Assembly: GCF_900176325.1 (NCBI RefSeq)
Contig: NZ_FWXK01000004.1
Span: 62,001 to 126,000, forward strand
Direction of reading: 5' to 3'
Source: Aerococcus suis
GTDB lineage: Bacteria > Bacillota > Bacilli > Lactobacillales > Aerococcaceae
Length of the DNA: 64,000 bases
Under the pieces are notes generated by a model. The model was given only the letters and a program-made list of their open reading frames with translations. It had not been told where the DNA came from and did no database searches. Both the position numbers and the translations under genes were made by a program. Of the stretch, positions 28,574 through 37,215 are shown in pieces (position 1 is the first letter of the stretch; the number at the start of each line of letters is the position of its first letter).

Positions 28574-29080
28574 TTATGCAGCATCTTCGTCTTTGGCATC
28601 TGCAACCGCTTTGACAGCGTAAGCCACGTTGCGGACAGGTGCTTGAAGAACTGATAATAGCATAGATAGTAAGCCTTCGCGGTTTGGTAAAGCAGCGATT
28701 TTTTGAACTTCTTCTTTAGTCAAGATTTCGCCGTTAAGCATACCACCTTTTAGATCGATTGCTTCTGCTTCTTTTGCAAAGTTAGCAATGATACGTGCAG
28801 GGGCAACTGCGTCTTCTTCACCACCAAAAGCAACAGCTGTTGGGCCTTGGAATACTTCTTCATGGTATTCAGCACCTAAAGTATCAAGGGCACGACGCAT
28901 AATCGTGTTTTTGATTACTCGATATTCAACACCAGCTTCACGTAATTCTTTACGTAAGCGAGTTACTTCGTCTACAGTAAGACCTAAATAGTCGATAACA
29001 ACCATAGATGAAGCATTTTGAATTTTTTCAACAACGCTATCTACTTGTTCTTGTTTTTTAGCAATTGCTTGTTCACTCAT
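28574..29080 (-). CDS. rplJ: 50S ribosomal protein L10
   Basis: A 168-residue protein that anchors L7/L12 dimers to the ribosome. The conserved N-terminal region with [20 protein letters not shown] is clear. Surplus L10-L7/L12 complex represses its own synthesis by binding the leader just upstream, which is present here. Confidence 0.98.
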   Translation of the reverse strand: MSEQAIAKKQEQVDSVVEKIQNASSMVVIDYLGLTVDEVTRLRKELREAGVEYRVIKNTIMRRALDTLGAEYHEEVFQGPTAVAFGGEEDAVAPARIIANFAKEAEAIDLKGGMLNGEILTKEEVQKIAALPNREGLLSMLLSVLQAPVRNVAYAVKAVADAKDEDAA

Positions 29081-29119
29081 ATTTTCACCTCCAGAGATTT
29101 GTTAGAGTTTTTTTATAAT

Positions 29120-29270
29120 AAAAAAACTCTATGTCACTGAAGACATAGAGGATAGTACTCACATTCATCGTAAGTCACATGTTCTTCCTCGGTTGGAAAT
29201 TAAGGCTTTCTGCCACCAACTGTCTTCGGTAAGCTATTGATATTTAATCAACCTAGGCCATTCTAGCAAA
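29120..29270 (-). ncRNA. L10 leader with terminator hairpin
   Basis: The 215-base gap between rplA and rplJ holds the L10 leader type of autoregulatory RNA. It contains conserved-looking paired segments and ends with the terminator CTCTATGTC/GACATAGAG (29127-29150), followed by seven Ts on the minus strand. Bound L10-L12 is known to favour termination in this class. Confidence 0.85.
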
Positions 29271-29295
29271 GCTAGATGACCTAGTCAAGTTTTTC

Positions 29296-29985
29296 TTATA
29301 AAGAACTTGTATCTAATTTAATACCAGGTCCCATTGTAGATGATACAGAGGCATTTTGTAAGTAAACACCTTTAGATGAAGCTGGTTTTTCACGTAAAAC
29401 CATTTCGTGAACAGCTTTTAAGTTTTCTAATAATTGGTCTACTGAGAATGATACACGACCAATTGGTAAGTGTAAGTTACCTGCAGAGTCTGCACGGTAA
29501 GCCACTTGACCAGCTTTAATATCAGAAACAGCTTTAGCAACATCTTGTGTTACTGTACCTGTTTTAGGGTTAGGCATTAAGCCTTTAGGTCCTAATACAC
29601 GACCTAAACGACCAATTTGTCCCATCATGTCTGGTGTTGCAACGATAACATCGAAATCGAACCAACCATCATTGATTTTTTCGATATATTCGTCTTCACC
29701 AACAAAGTCAGCGCCAGCTTCTTTCGCTTCTTCAGCTTTTTCACCTTTAGCGAAAACTAATACGCGTTGAGTTTTACCGGTACCATTTGGTAATACCATA
29801 GCACCACGGATTTGTTGGTCATTTTTCTTCGTATCGATGTTTAAGCGGTAAGCCACTTCAACTGAAGCGTCAAATTTCGCAAAATCAACATCTTTTAATA
29901 ATTCTAAAGCTTCACTTGCTTCATATTTTTTGCTTTTATCAATTTTTTCTGAAGCAATTTTTTGGTTTTTTGATAATTTTGCCAT
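29296..29985 (-). CDS. rplA: 50S ribosomal protein L1
   Basis: A 229-residue protein of the L1 stalk. The signature of the RNA-binding face is near [15 protein letters not shown] (about 130). ATG at 29985 is chosen because the earlier ATG touches GGAGGA. L1 represses its own operon in other bacteria; see the twin motifs upstream of rplA and rplK. Confidence 0.98.
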   Translation of the reverse strand: MAKLSKNQKIASEKIDKSKKYEASEALELLKDVDFAKFDASVEVAYRLNIDTKKNDQQIRGAMVLPNGTGKTQRVLVFAKGEKAEEAKEAGADFVGEDEYIEKINDGWFDFDVIVATPDMMGQIGRLGRVLGPKGLMPNPKTGTVTQDVAKAVSDIKAGQVAYRADSAGNLHLPIGRVSFSVDQLLENLKAVHEMVLREKPASSKGVYLQNASVSSTMGPGIKLDTSSL

Positions 29986-29998
29986 TTTCATTCCTCCT

Positions 29999-30026
29999 AT
30001 GTGGTTTTAGCGGATGATCCTCCCAC
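29999..30026 (-). promoter_or_regulatory. Probable L1-binding leader motif before rplA
   Basis: On the minus strand GTGGGAGGATC, a short loop and TAAAACCACAT. The same motif precedes rplK, with a longer loop. Read as an L1 target mimic by inference. Confidence 0.5.
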
Positions 30027-30076
30027 TCATAATACATTATGTATTATGGCGTACGATTCAGTTACATGTCTTGCAA

Positions 30077-30502
30077 TTAGCCTTCAACAGTGAATCCCAT
30101 TGAACGAGCAGTACCTTCAACCATACGCATAGCAGCTTCTACGTCTGCTGCGTTCAAGTCTTCCATTTTTGTTTCAGCAATTTCACGTACTTGATCACGT
30201 GTTACAGATGCTACTTTATTTTTATTTGGTTCTCCAGAACCTTTTTCAGTACCAGCTGCTTTTTTCAATAATACGGCTGCTGGTGGTGTTTTAGTAACAA
30301 AAGTAAATGAACGATCTTCATAAACTGTGATAACAACTGGAATAATTAAACCAGCTTTGTCTTGTGTTTGCGCATTGAATTCTTTACAGAATCCCATGAT
30401 GTTAACACCAGCTTGTCCTAAGGCAGGACCTACTGGAGGAGCTGGACTTGCTTTACCAGCTTCAATTTGTAATTTTACAACTGTTTCTACTTTTTTAGCC
30501 AC
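30077..30502 (-). CDS. rplK: 50S ribosomal protein L11
   Basis: A 141-residue protein of the GTPase-associated centre. The N-terminal proline-rich segment ([20 protein letters not shown]) and C-terminal rRNA-binding domain are typical. It heads the rplK-rplA operon, from the strong promoter at 30600-30628. Confidence 0.98.
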   Translation of the reverse strand: MAKKVETVVKLQIEAGKASPAPPVGPALGQAGVNIMGFCKEFNAQTQDKAGLIIPVVITVYEDRSFTFVTKTPPAAVLLKKAAGTEKGSGEPNKNKVASVTRDQVREIAETKMEDLNAADVEAAMRMVEGTARSMGFTVEG

Positions 30503-30530
30503 GAAACATTCCTCCTTGTCATTGTCCGTG

Positions 30531-30567
30531 ATGTGGTTTTATTGGAGTTAAAGATTTCTCCTCCCAC
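30531..30567 (-). promoter_or_regulatory. Probable L1-binding leader motif before rplK
   Basis: On the minus strand GTGGGAGGAG, a 16-base loop region and CCAATAAAACCACAT. It shares the flanking halves with the rplA motif, which suggests one binding protein for both. Confidence 0.5.
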
Positions 30568-30599
30568 ACGCGTGTACATAAGCGTATGCACATCACCGA

Positions 30600-30628
30600 A
30601 TTATAGCAAACGATTTGTTGGTTGTCAA
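30600..30628 (-). promoter_or_regulatory. rplK-rplA promoter
   Basis: TTGACA, a 17-base spacer ending TTTGC, and TATAAT on the minus strand: an almost perfect extended sigma-A promoter. Confidence 0.88.
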
Positions 30629-30705
30629 TTGGAATTATTAATTAGTGGTATCAATCACTTTACACAATCCTTACAAAGTTTTAACCGATTATTGAAATCG
30701 CTACA

Positions 30706-30734
30706 TTTACTTTCAATACGCGTTTTGCTAAAAT
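30706..30734 (+). promoter_or_regulatory. Possible phoU promoter
   Basis: TTTACT, 17 bases ending TTTTGC, and TAAAAT, about 37 bases before the phoU start. Confidence 0.5.
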
Positions 30735-30770
30735 ATACTTTATATATCGAAAAGGAAAGAGGGATAAATC

Positions 30771-31436
30771 ATGTCTGAGCTTATTCGTAAAACGTATGAT
30801 GAGCAATTAAAAACATTAGATGAAATGTTTGTTAAATTAGGCCGTGCATCTGCTGAAGCTTTTAGCAATGCCATTGCGGCAGTTGAGAATAATGACTCTG
30901 AATTAGCTGAGCAAGTCATTGAAAATGACATTACAATTAATAACATGGAAGTTGAAATTGAAACTTATGCTGTTCGTATCATTTCCTTACAACAACCCAT
31001 TGGTATTGAATTACGGAAAATTGTTTCTATTTTAAAAGCATCTTCAGACTTAGAACGTATTGCCGACCACGCCGTATCTATCGCTAAAAGTGTGCGTCGT
31101 GTGGATGAATTAAATATTCGTCCATTAGCGGGTGAACTAAAAACTATGGGCGAAACCGCTCATGGTATGGTCATGGATGCGATTGATGCCTTCATCTCTA
31201 ACGACCCTTCAGCTGCTCAAGCTGTTGCTGATCGTGATGAAGAAGTCGATGCTAACTTCAAACGTTTATTAAACGACTTGGTCAAAGAAATGCAAAAAGA
31301 CCAAGGCTTAACTGAACTCGGAACTTCTTATGCAAGCACCTTATCTAATATCGAACGGATTGGGGACTACGCCACAAATATTTGTGAATGGACTGTTTAC
31401 AATGACAAAGCAAAACTTGTCGAATTGAATAAATAA
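30771..31436 (+). CDS. phoU: PhoU-family phosphate signalling protein
   Basis: A 221-residue all-helical protein made of two PhoU repeats. Each has the metal-binding E(R/D)IADHAxxIAK pattern: DLERIADHAVSIAKSVR near 88 and NIERIGDYATNICEW near 190. PhoU links the Pst phosphate transporter to PhoR or to other transporters. No pst genes are in the window, so this is an orphan copy with its own promoter and terminator. It is inserted divergently between rplK and nusG, which are adjacent in Bacillus. Confidence 0.92.
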   Translation: MSELIRKTYDEQLKTLDEMFVKLGRASAEAFSNAIAAVENNDSELAEQVIENDITINNMEVEIETYAVRIISLQQPIGIELRKIVSILKASSDLERIADHAVSIAKSVRRVDELNIRPLAGELKTMGETAHGMVMDAIDAFISNDPSAAQAVADRDEEVDANFKRLLNDLVKEMQKDQGLTELGTSYASTLSNIERIGDYATNICEWTVYNDKAKLVELNK

Positions 31437-31446
31437 TCCAACAAAC

Positions 31447-31489
31447 CAAAAGAGCTTTCCGCTTAATTAATAGCGAAAAGCTCTTTTTT
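31447..31489. terminator. Bidirectional terminator, phoU / nusG
   Basis: Arms AAAAGAGCTTTCCGCT and AGCGAAAAGCTCTTTT with one mismatch; A- and T-runs on both sides. Confidence 0.88.
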
Positions 31490-31491
31490 GA

Positions 31492-32046
31492 TTAATATTT
31501 ATCGACTTGGTCGTATTCAACATCAGCCATCGTTTCTCGACCAAACATTTCGACAGAAACTTTAAGTCGTTCATGTTCATCATCAATTTCTTCAACCTTA
31601 CCTTCAAGTCCATTGAAGGCACCACCAGTAATTTTAACCACTTCACCAGTTTCAAAGGAAATATCACGTTTTTTCGTTTTCATACCTAAATCACGTAAGA
31701 TATTATGAACTTCTTCATCTAATAGTGGTGTGGGTTTAGACCCTTGTCCATGAGAACCTAAGAACCCTGTGACACCTGGTGTATTACGAACAACAAACCA
31801 CGCTTCATCAGACATAATCATTTCAACTAAAACATAGCCTGGAAAGATTTTAGTATTAACTGTTTTTTTCTTACCAGTTTTTGTCGTTTCAACATGTTCT
31901 TCCTCTGGTACCACTACTCGGAAAATAAACTCTTCCATTCCCATAGAAGTAATCCGCATTTCTAAATTTTGTTTTACTTTATTTTCATAACCAGAATAAG
32001 TATGTAAAACATACCATTGTTTACCAGATTGTAATTCTGTAACCAT
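31492..32046 (-). CDS. nusG: Transcription factor NusG
   Basis: A 184-residue elongation factor: NGN domain (KQWYVLHTYSGYENKVKQNL at the start, IFPGYVLVEM near 70) and C-terminal KOW domain (GEVVKITGGAFNGLEGKVEEI near 130). NusG binds RNA polymerase and affects pausing and termination. AAAGGAG precedes the ATG. The gene has its own promoter and a leader with a terminator hairpin. Confidence 0.97.
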   Translation of the reverse strand: MVTELQSGKQWYVLHTYSGYENKVKQNLEMRITSMGMEEFIFRVVVPEEEHVETTKTGKKKTVNTKIFPGYVLVEMIMSDEAWFVVRNTPGVTGFLGSHGQGSKPTPLLDEEVHNILRDLGMKTKKRDISFETGEVVKITGGAFNGLEGKVEEIDDEHERLKVSVEMFGRETMADVEYDQVDKY

Positions 32047-32075
32047 CGCTTAACTCCTTTACTCATTTTGACATA

Positions 32076-32109
32076 AATAAAAAACCTTCCATTATTCAAC
32101 GGAAAGGTT
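32076..32109 (-). terminator. Terminator hairpin inside the nusG leader
   Basis: AACCTTTCC and GGAAGGTT arms with a loop of about 10 bases and six Ts on the minus strand. It lies between the nusG promoter and the nusG start, so it acts on nusG mRNA itself. Confidence 0.75.
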
Positions 32110-32128
32110 ACTCGGTTGCTTCGTGATT

Positions 32129-32157
32129 AGTATAGCACAAACGACCCCTCACGCCAA
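32129..32157 (-). promoter_or_regulatory. nusG promoter
   Basis: TTGGCG, a 17-base spacer ending TGTGC, and TATACT on the minus strand, downstream of the secE terminator. Confidence 0.8.
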
Positions 32158-32167
32158 TCATTACCAA

Positions 32168-32196
32168 AGAAAAAAGGTTAGGAAAAACCTAACCTT
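32168..32196 (-). terminator. secE terminator
   Basis: Perfect 9-base arms AAGGTTAGG and CCTAACCTT, then TTTTTTC on the minus strand. It separates secE from nusG, which are co-transcribed in many Firmicutes. Confidence 0.88.
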
Positions 32197-32207
32197 ACTA
32201 AGTAGTC

Positions 32208-32381
32208 TTATAAACCTAAGAACCATGCAAATGCTTTGCTAGCAGCGAAGTCAACCACACCTAAAAAGATTGCTGCGAGTAAAATTGTTCCAAGCACAAT
32301 TCCAGTATAGCGCATTAATTCTTTCCCTGTTGGCCATTCTACTAAACGCATTTCATGGAAAACACCTTTAAAAAATCCCAT
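32208..32381 (-). CDS. secE: Preprotein translocase subunit SecE
   Basis: A 57-residue single-span membrane protein. The N-terminal amphipathic helix ends in MRLVEWPTGKEL, the conserved SecE cytoplasmic motif, and one membrane segment follows (about 28-50). SecE clamps SecY in the SecYEG channel. The ribosome site is AGAGAGG. Position between rpmG and nusG matches Bacillus. Confidence 0.93.
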   Translation of the reverse strand: MGFFKGVFHEMRLVEWPTGKELMRYTGIVLGTILLAAIFLGVVDFAASKAFAWFLGL

Positions 32382-32396
32382 GACAAAGCCTCTCTT

Positions 32397-32549
32397 TTAT
32401 TTCGTCTCTTTATGTAATGTATGCTCATTACAATGTTTACAATATTTCTTAACTTCTAGGCGCTCTGTCCGATATTTAGACCCGCTCTTAACTGTATAAT
32501 TACGAGATCCACATTTCGTACACGCCAAAGCAATTTTGTTTTGTCTCAT
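32397..32549 (-). CDS. rpmG: 50S ribosomal protein L33 (zinc-ribbon form)
   Basis: A 50-residue protein starting [18 protein letters not shown] with two CxxC pairs (CTKC near 10, CKHC near 37), which identify the zinc-binding form. Many Firmicutes hold a second, zinc-free copy elsewhere. AAGGAG lies nine bases before the ATG. secE begins 15 bases after its stop. Confidence 0.93.
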   Translation of the reverse strand: MRQNKIALACTKCGSRNYTVKSGSKYRTERLEVKKYCKHCNEHTLHKETK

Positions 32550-32575
32550 GTTTATTTCTCCTTAAATCATTACCC

Positions 32576-32604
32576 ATGTTACTGGGTTATGATTCACTTG
32601 TCAA
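32576..32604 (-). promoter_or_regulatory. rpmG-secE promoter
   Basis: TTGACA, a 17-base spacer and TAACAT on the minus strand, between sigH and rpmG. Confidence 0.8.
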
Positions 32605-32631
32605 CTCTCACTATGACCAGCTTAACAACAG

Positions 32632-33249
32632 TCACTCATTCGATCCATTCACAACATAATGACGCAATAATTGCCGACAATTCCGCAACTGCGTCAATAC
32701 CCATTGAGGCGATCGATTCATTTTTTGACTAATCATTTCTGGCGTCTCACCATCTAAATAACAATTAAAAATATACCGTTCATGTTCAGAAAAGTGTGAA
32801 AGAGCCAATTTGATTTGATCGGTTAACAGTACATAATATTGTGGATCTTCATAAACGGTCTCTGATTTATGTGAAAAAATATGATTAGTTTCTTCACCTG
32901 TATCATCAACCACCAACGGATGAGTATTATAATTTGCTCGTCGTTTTTGTGCCAATTGTTGACGAACAATATCTAAATAATGATTTCTTAAAACTCGCTT
33001 ATAAAATGCGCCGAATGTGACTTGTTTCTTGATATCATACTTTTCGACACAGCGATGTAAACAAATCATCGCCTCTTGATAATAATCATCATTCTCTAAA
33101 AACTGTTCTGAAATTTGTGGGCGTAAACTCTTTATTAGCGGCATATAGCGATTATATAAGGCGACGAGTTCATCACCATGCTGCATTCTGATACGCTCAA
33201 TTAATTCTTCATCACTTGCTCTTAAACCAAACCATGACTCTTCAACCAT
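32632..33249 (-). CDS. sigH: Sigma-70 family factor, SigH/ComX-like
   Basis: A 205-residue small sigma factor. Region 2 holds NDDYYQEAMICLHRCVEKYD and VTFGAFYKRVLRNHYLDIVR (about 52-97); region 4 holds SEHERYIFNCYLDGETPEMISQ and a helix-turn-helix (near 150-190). Gene order rae1-sigH-rpmG-secE is that of Bacillus sigH, where the factor drives post-exponential genes. In lactic acid bacteria homologues control competence; the prepilin peptidase at 13.9 kb would be a candidate target, by inference. The start codon may be the ATG at 33249, just after AGGAGGA. Confidence 0.88.
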   Translation of the reverse strand: MVEESWFGLRASDEELIERIRMQHGDELVALYNRYMPLIKSLRPQISEQFLENDDYYQEAMICLHRCVEKYDIKKQVTFGAFYKRVLRNHYLDIVRQQLAQKRRANYNTHPLVVDDTGEETNHIFSHKSETVYEDPQYYVLLTDQIKLALSHFSEHERYIFNCYLDGETPEMISQKMNRSPQWVLTQLRNCRQLLRHYVVNGSNE

Positions 33250-33276
33250 CCGTCTGTCCTCCTACAGATATTTTTT

Positions 33277-33801
33277 TTATTCACCACTCAAGTCATCGAG
33301 CAATCGTTGCAATTCGTCCATTTGATGATGGGACCATGGACTTTGTCTGCGGTATGTTGTCGGTGTATAGGTATCATCTCCACGATTAATCACTTGTTGA
33401 GTTCTCACGACATTCCGCCATAGTTCTTGGGCAGATTGTCGTAAGGCACCATGTTGAAATACCATCCGTTGTTCGGCGAGATCGCTCGTTGCGACAGTCA
33501 CGTTGTATAACAAGCTCACGACATCATCCATCATTTCTTCAATGTAAGAATCTGCCGTTTGTCCTTCTGCTGTAAATACCACTTTTAAATTATATTGGTC
33601 ATATTGTTTCGATATTCCAGGCACAAACATCGCATCAAATACGACCCAAGCTTCAATATGATGGAAGCCAACATAATTGGATAAGCTCGCTAATAATAAA
33701 TCACGCGCTTCTTCCATTTCGTCTTGATTCTTTAGTTGGACTAAATTGGGCCAAGAACCAATCATGTTGTAACCATCTACTATGAGACGTTCTTTTTTCA
33801 T
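33277..33801 (-). CDS. rae1: Ribosome-dependent mRNA endonuclease Rae1 (YacP, NYN domain)
   Basis: A 174-residue NYN/PIN-like nuclease. Acidic residues of the active site are visible in IVDGYNMIGSW (near 8), VVFDAM (near 57) and TSDLAEQ (near 113). Bacillus Rae1 cuts mRNA in the ribosomal A site. It lies between rlmB and sigH with gaps of about 20-27 bases, in the conserved order. Confidence 0.9.
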   Translation of the reverse strand: MKKERLIVDGYNMIGSWPNLVQLKNQDEMEEARDLLLASLSNYVGFHHIEAWVVFDAMFVPGISKQYDQYNLKVVFTAEGQTADSYIEEMMDDVVSLLYNVTVATSDLAEQRMVFQHGALRQSAQELWRNVVRTQQVINRGDDTYTPTTYRRQSPWSHHQMDELQRLLDDLSGE

Positions 33802-33820
33802 ATTGGTCCTCCCTTTTTCT

Positions 33821-34591
33821 TTAATTCATTCGTTTACGATACACTTCGTACATTACTAAGGCACTCGCAACACTCGCATTTAGACTTTGGACATGCCCAC
33901 GCATTGGAATTGTCCATTGTCCGTCTAAGTGTTTCTTCACCCCTGGGGACACGCCTTTACCTTCATTTCCAATAACGACAGCTAATGGTAACGTCACATC
34001 TGTTTGCCATAGAGAATCCCCTGACATATCTGTTCCAAATACCCAAACGCCTCGTTCTTTTAATTCATCGATGGTGCGACTAATGTTCGTTACTCGAGCA
34101 ACTGGCACATGTTCTATCGCTCCAGTACTCGTTTTCGCGACCGTTTGTGTCAACCCGACTTGACGTCTTTCGGGAATAATAATTCCATGGACACCGCTAG
34201 CATCTGCCGTTCTAAGAATGCTCCCTAAATTATGAGGATCTTCAATACCATCTAACACGATAAAAAAAGGATCTTCTTCCTTCGCTTCTGCTGCCGCAAA
34301 TAAGTCATCGACTGTCGCATATTGGTAAGCCGCAACAGCTGCTACCACCCCTTGATGATTGCCACTGTTGGATAAACTATCCAATTTCGATTTAGGTACT
34401 GTTGAAATCTGTACATGTCTTTGTCTCGCAGCTTTTTTGATAGTAGAGGCATTGCGATCATTTAAGTCTTGTTGTAAAAAGATTTTATTGACATCACGAT
34501 CACCATGTAATAATTCAGTGACCGTATGCATACCAAAAACGAAATCATTCTCGGTGTTATTCATTGGTTTGTTATCTTTGACCACGTTCAT
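33821..34591 (-). CDS. rlmB: 23S rRNA (guanosine-2'-O)-methyltransferase RlmB
   Basis: A 256-residue SPOUT methyltransferase. Its N-terminal substrate-binding domain begins DFVFGMHTVTELL. The knot motifs are ILDGIEDPHNLGSILRTAD-like (VLDGIEDPHNLGSILRTADA near 114), VIGNEGKG near 206 and MRGHVQSLNASVASALVMYE near 228. It methylates G2251 in the peptidyl-transferase P loop. The start overlaps the end of mrnC by 20 bases; GAGGAG precedes the ATG. Confidence 0.94.
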   Translation of the reverse strand: MNVVKDNKPMNNTENDFVFGMHTVTELLHGDRDVNKIFLQQDLNDRNASTIKKAARQRHVQISTVPKSKLDSLSNSGNHQGVVAAVAAYQYATVDDLFAAAEAKEEDPFFIVLDGIEDPHNLGSILRTADASGVHGIIIPERRQVGLTQTVAKTSTGAIEHVPVARVTNISRTIDELKERGVWVFGTDMSGDSLWQTDVTLPLAVVIGNEGKGVSPGVKKHLDGQWTIPMRGHVQSLNASVASALVMYEVYRKRMN

Positions 34592-34982
34592 TCTCCTCGA
34601 TAAATTTTAAGCCAAATTGAGTCACCCAGTGAAAACGTTCGTGGTCATCTTGTAAATAAAGATAACCACATAACGCTTCGAAACCTGTTGCTAACCGATA
34701 ATCAGCAATTGAGGCATTCTTAGCACTCGTATGACTTTTCATATTACGCCCACGTTTAAACGCTTGGACTTCATCATCACTTAATAACTCTTGATCTAAT
34801 AATGCAGTTACTATCGCAGCTTGTCCGCTCGCTTTTGCAAATTGAATGCCATGTTTGTGTAATTCATTGGGTTTTAATTGCGTATTCGCAACTAAGTACT
34901 CTCGAATCACAATCTCCCAAGCAGCATCTCCTAAGTAAGCTAGACTTAACCCATTAATTTGGCGAATATCTTTTATTTGCAT
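34572..34982 (-). CDS. mrnC: Mini-ribonuclease III
   Basis: A 136-residue RNase III-like domain without a double-strand RNA-binding domain. The catalytic signature is LSLAYLGDAAWEIVIREYL near 12; a second acidic site is in ASIADYRLATGFEALCGYLY near 95. In Bacillus it matures 23S rRNA. ATG at 34982 overlaps the cysS stop (TAATG); a GTG at 35000 would add six residues. Confidence 0.93.
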   Translation of the reverse strand: MQIKDIRQINGLSLAYLGDAAWEIVIREYLVANTQLKPNELHKHGIQFAKASGQAAIVTALLDQELLSDDEVQAFKRGRNMKSHTSAKNASIADYRLATGFEALCGYLYLQDDHERFHWVTQFGLKFIEENERGQR

Positions 34983-36394
34983 TAGTGACTTCTTCTCCAC
35001 CGCGTACCTTGCGCTGTGTCATCTAAGATAATCCCTTGCGCTTTCAATTGATCCCGGATAGCATCACTGCGTTCGAAATCTTTTGCTTTTCTGGCAGCTG
35101 TCCGTTCATCAATTAATGCTTGAATGGTATCATCCAATAATTCCTCTTCTTCAAAGGTTACGCCAAAAATACCCACTAATTCCGTGAAAGTAGCTTTCAT
35201 TTGGTCAAGCACTACTTTAGATATATGATCATTTTCTATATATACGTTTATTTCTCGCATTAATTGGTAAATAATTGTTAATCCGTTTGGCGTATTAATA
35301 TCGTCATCCATTGCTTCAACAAACTTTTCCTCAAAATCAGCGATTTTTGCTAACATGTCGTCATCAGCAGTTAAAGAATCTGTTGCGTCATTATAACGAT
35401 AGTTTAAGTTTTGATACGTCGTTTGCAAACGTTCTAAGTTAGTTCGCGCTTCTTCTAAATTCGCTTCACTAAATTTCAATGGGCTACGGTAATGCGCACT
35501 GGCTAAGAAAAAGCGAACAACTTGAGGAGGGACTTGAGCAATTAAATCATGGGCTAAAATAAAGTTCCCTAGTGATTTACTCATTTTTTCGCCGTCATCA
35601 CCCATCGTCACAAAACCATTATGCATCCAATAACGAGCAAAAGTTTGACCGGTATGTGCTTCAGATTGGGCAATTTCATTTTCATGATGTGGGAAAGTTA
35701 AGTCATGTCCCCCACCATGAATATCAATCGTATCGCCTAAATATTTAGTTGCCATAACAGAGCATTCAATATGCCAACCAGGACGTCCTTTGCCCCATGG
35801 CGAATCCCAAGAAATTTCATCTGGTTTCGCTTTTTTCCATAAGGCGAAGTCAACGGCATCTTCTTTAACCGTATCGGCACCCGCTTCTAAACGTTCACTG
35901 GCACCTTGACGTAAATCATCAATTGATTGATCGCTTAATTTACCATAGTCATCAAATTGACGTGCTCTAAAATACACGTCGCCATCAGCTTCGTATGCAT
36001 AGTCTTTATCCACTAAATCTGCCACAAAATCAATAATGTCATCCATATTTTCAACGACTCGTGGATTTTTAGTTGCCCGTTTAACGTTTAAAGCATCTGT
36101 ATCTGCATAAAAAGCTTCAATATATTTATCTGCAATTTCACTTGGCGTTAACCCTTCTTCATTTGCACGACGGATAATTTTATCATCAACATCCGTAAAG
36201 TTTGACACATATTTAACGTTGTATCCACGATATTCAAAATAACGTCTAACCGTATCAAAGGCTACCGTACTGCGAGCATTACCAATATGAATGTAGTTAT
36301 ATACCGTTGGCCCACAAACATACATTGAAATTTCTCCAGGTCGTAATGGCTCAAAAGTTTCTTTTTGATTCGTTAAGGTATTAAAAAGCTTCAT
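34982..36394 (-). CDS. cysS: Cysteinyl-tRNA synthetase
   Basis: A 470-residue class I synthetase. It has YVCGPTVYNYIHIGNARS (zinc Cys and HIGH-like site, near 27-45), the other zinc ligands in WHIECSVMA and HHENEIAQSEA, and KMSKSLGNF near 265. The start is ATG at 36394 after AAGGGAG. It follows cysE by 13 bases, linking cysteine synthesis to charging. No T-box leader is seen upstream of the operon. Confidence 0.97.
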   Translation of the reverse strand: MKLFNTLTNQKETFEPLRPGEISMYVCGPTVYNYIHIGNARSTVAFDTVRRYFEYRGYNVKYVSNFTDVDDKIIRRANEEGLTPSEIADKYIEAFYADTDALNVKRATKNPRVVENMDDIIDFVADLVDKDYAYEADGDVYFRARQFDDYGKLSDQSIDDLRQGASERLEAGADTVKEDAVDFALWKKAKPDEISWDSPWGKGRPGWHIECSVMATKYLGDTIDIHGGGHDLTFPHHENEIAQSEAHTGQTFARYWMHNGFVTMGDDGEKMSKSLGNFILAHDLIAQVPPQVVRFFLASAHYRSPLKFSEANLEEARTNLERLQTTYQNLNYRYNDATDSLTADDDMLAKIADFEEKFVEAMDDDINTPNGLTIIYQLMREINVYIENDHISKVVLDQMKATFTELVGIFGVTFEEEELLDDTIQALIDERTAARKAKDFERSDAIRDQLKAQGIILDDTAQGTRWRRSH

Positions 36395-36407
36395 TATGTC
36401 TCCCTTT

Positions 36408-36944
36408 CTATTTACTTTCTGTTGTTTCATCATGATAACGGACAATTTTAGCTGGCAATCCAACGACTGTCACATGTGGTGGCACATCTTCAAGTACGAC
36501 AGCGTTAGCACCAATTTTAGACCCTTCACCAATCGTAATATTTCCTAGGACTGATGAATTTGCTGAGACAAGGACGCCATCCTCTACATTAGGATGTCTC
36601 TTTCCTTTTTGTTTTCCAGTTCCGCCCAACGTTGCTCCATGAAAAATCGTCACATCATTACCAACAACAGCTGTTTCACCAATTACCGTTCCCATTCCAT
36701 GGTCAATAAACAATCGTTTACCAATTTGGGCCCCAGGATGAATCTCTACTCCCGTTAAAAACCGAGCAAATTTTGAAATTATTTGCGCTAATAAAAACCA
36801 CTTTTTGTTATAACATTTATGTGCCAAACGATGAAAGAGTATCGCATGGACACCTTGATTCGTTAATAATACCTCGGCTTTCGATCGTACAGCAGGATCA
36901 TTTGCTTCATAAGCGGCTAATAAATCATTTAGTCGTTGCATCAT
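36408..36944 (-). CDS. cysE: Serine O-acetyltransferase
   Basis: A 178-residue acetyltransferase making O-acetylserine for cysteine synthesis. The left-handed beta-helix holds GVEIHPGAQIGKRLFIDHGM, then GETAVVGNDVTIFHGATLGG and GEGSKIGANAVVLEDVP; the catalytic His sits in IDHGMG. Compared with Bacillus CysE it lacks about 35 C-terminal residues. ATG at 36944 (double ATG) follows GGAAAGGA; an upstream ATG at 36965 lacks a ribosome site. First gene of the cysE-cysS-mrnC-rlmB-rae1-sigH run. Confidence 0.93.
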   Translation of the reverse strand: MMQRLNDLLAAYEANDPAVRSKAEVLLTNQGVHAILFHRLAHKCYNKKWFLLAQIISKFARFLTGVEIHPGAQIGKRLFIDHGMGTVIGETAVVGNDVTIFHGATLGGTGKQKGKRHPNVEDGVLVSANSSVLGNITIGEGSKIGANAVVLEDVPPHVTVVGLPAKIVRYHDETTESK

Positions 36945-37078
36945 AGCCTTTATATCCTTTCCCATTCATTTAAGTCTCTTACCTATTATAAGTGAATTCA
37001 TCACTTTTCGCACTTATTCGATACAAAAAGCTCAACGACTCCATATAAATACTTTATTTATTATTTTATCATCTAAAA

Positions 37079-37107
37079 ATTATACACGGTTATTAAAGCG
37101 GTTACAA
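37079..37107 (-). promoter_or_regulatory. cysE operon promoter
   Basis: TTGTAA, a 17-base spacer and TATAAT on the minus strand. The leader is about 130 bases, too short and without the conserved box for a T-box. Confidence 0.82.
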
Positions 37108-37154
37108 TACTATATTAATAAAGTTTTTTATATTTTTATTTTGTAAGCGTATCA

Positions 37155-37183
37155 TTCGACAAAAGTCCGCAATTTGTTATAGT
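37155..37183 (+). promoter_or_regulatory. Promoter of the 50-residue charged protein gene
   Basis: TTCGAC, a 17-base spacer ending TTTGT, and TATAGT, about 33 bases before the start codon. Confidence 0.7.
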
Positions 37184-37215
37184 GAAATCATACCAATCAG
37201 AAAGGAGAATCTCTC

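Noticed and set aside
36945-37215. T-box leader before cysE-cysS
   Set aside because: The leader from the good promoter is about 130 bases and lacks the conserved T-box sequence and antiterminator.
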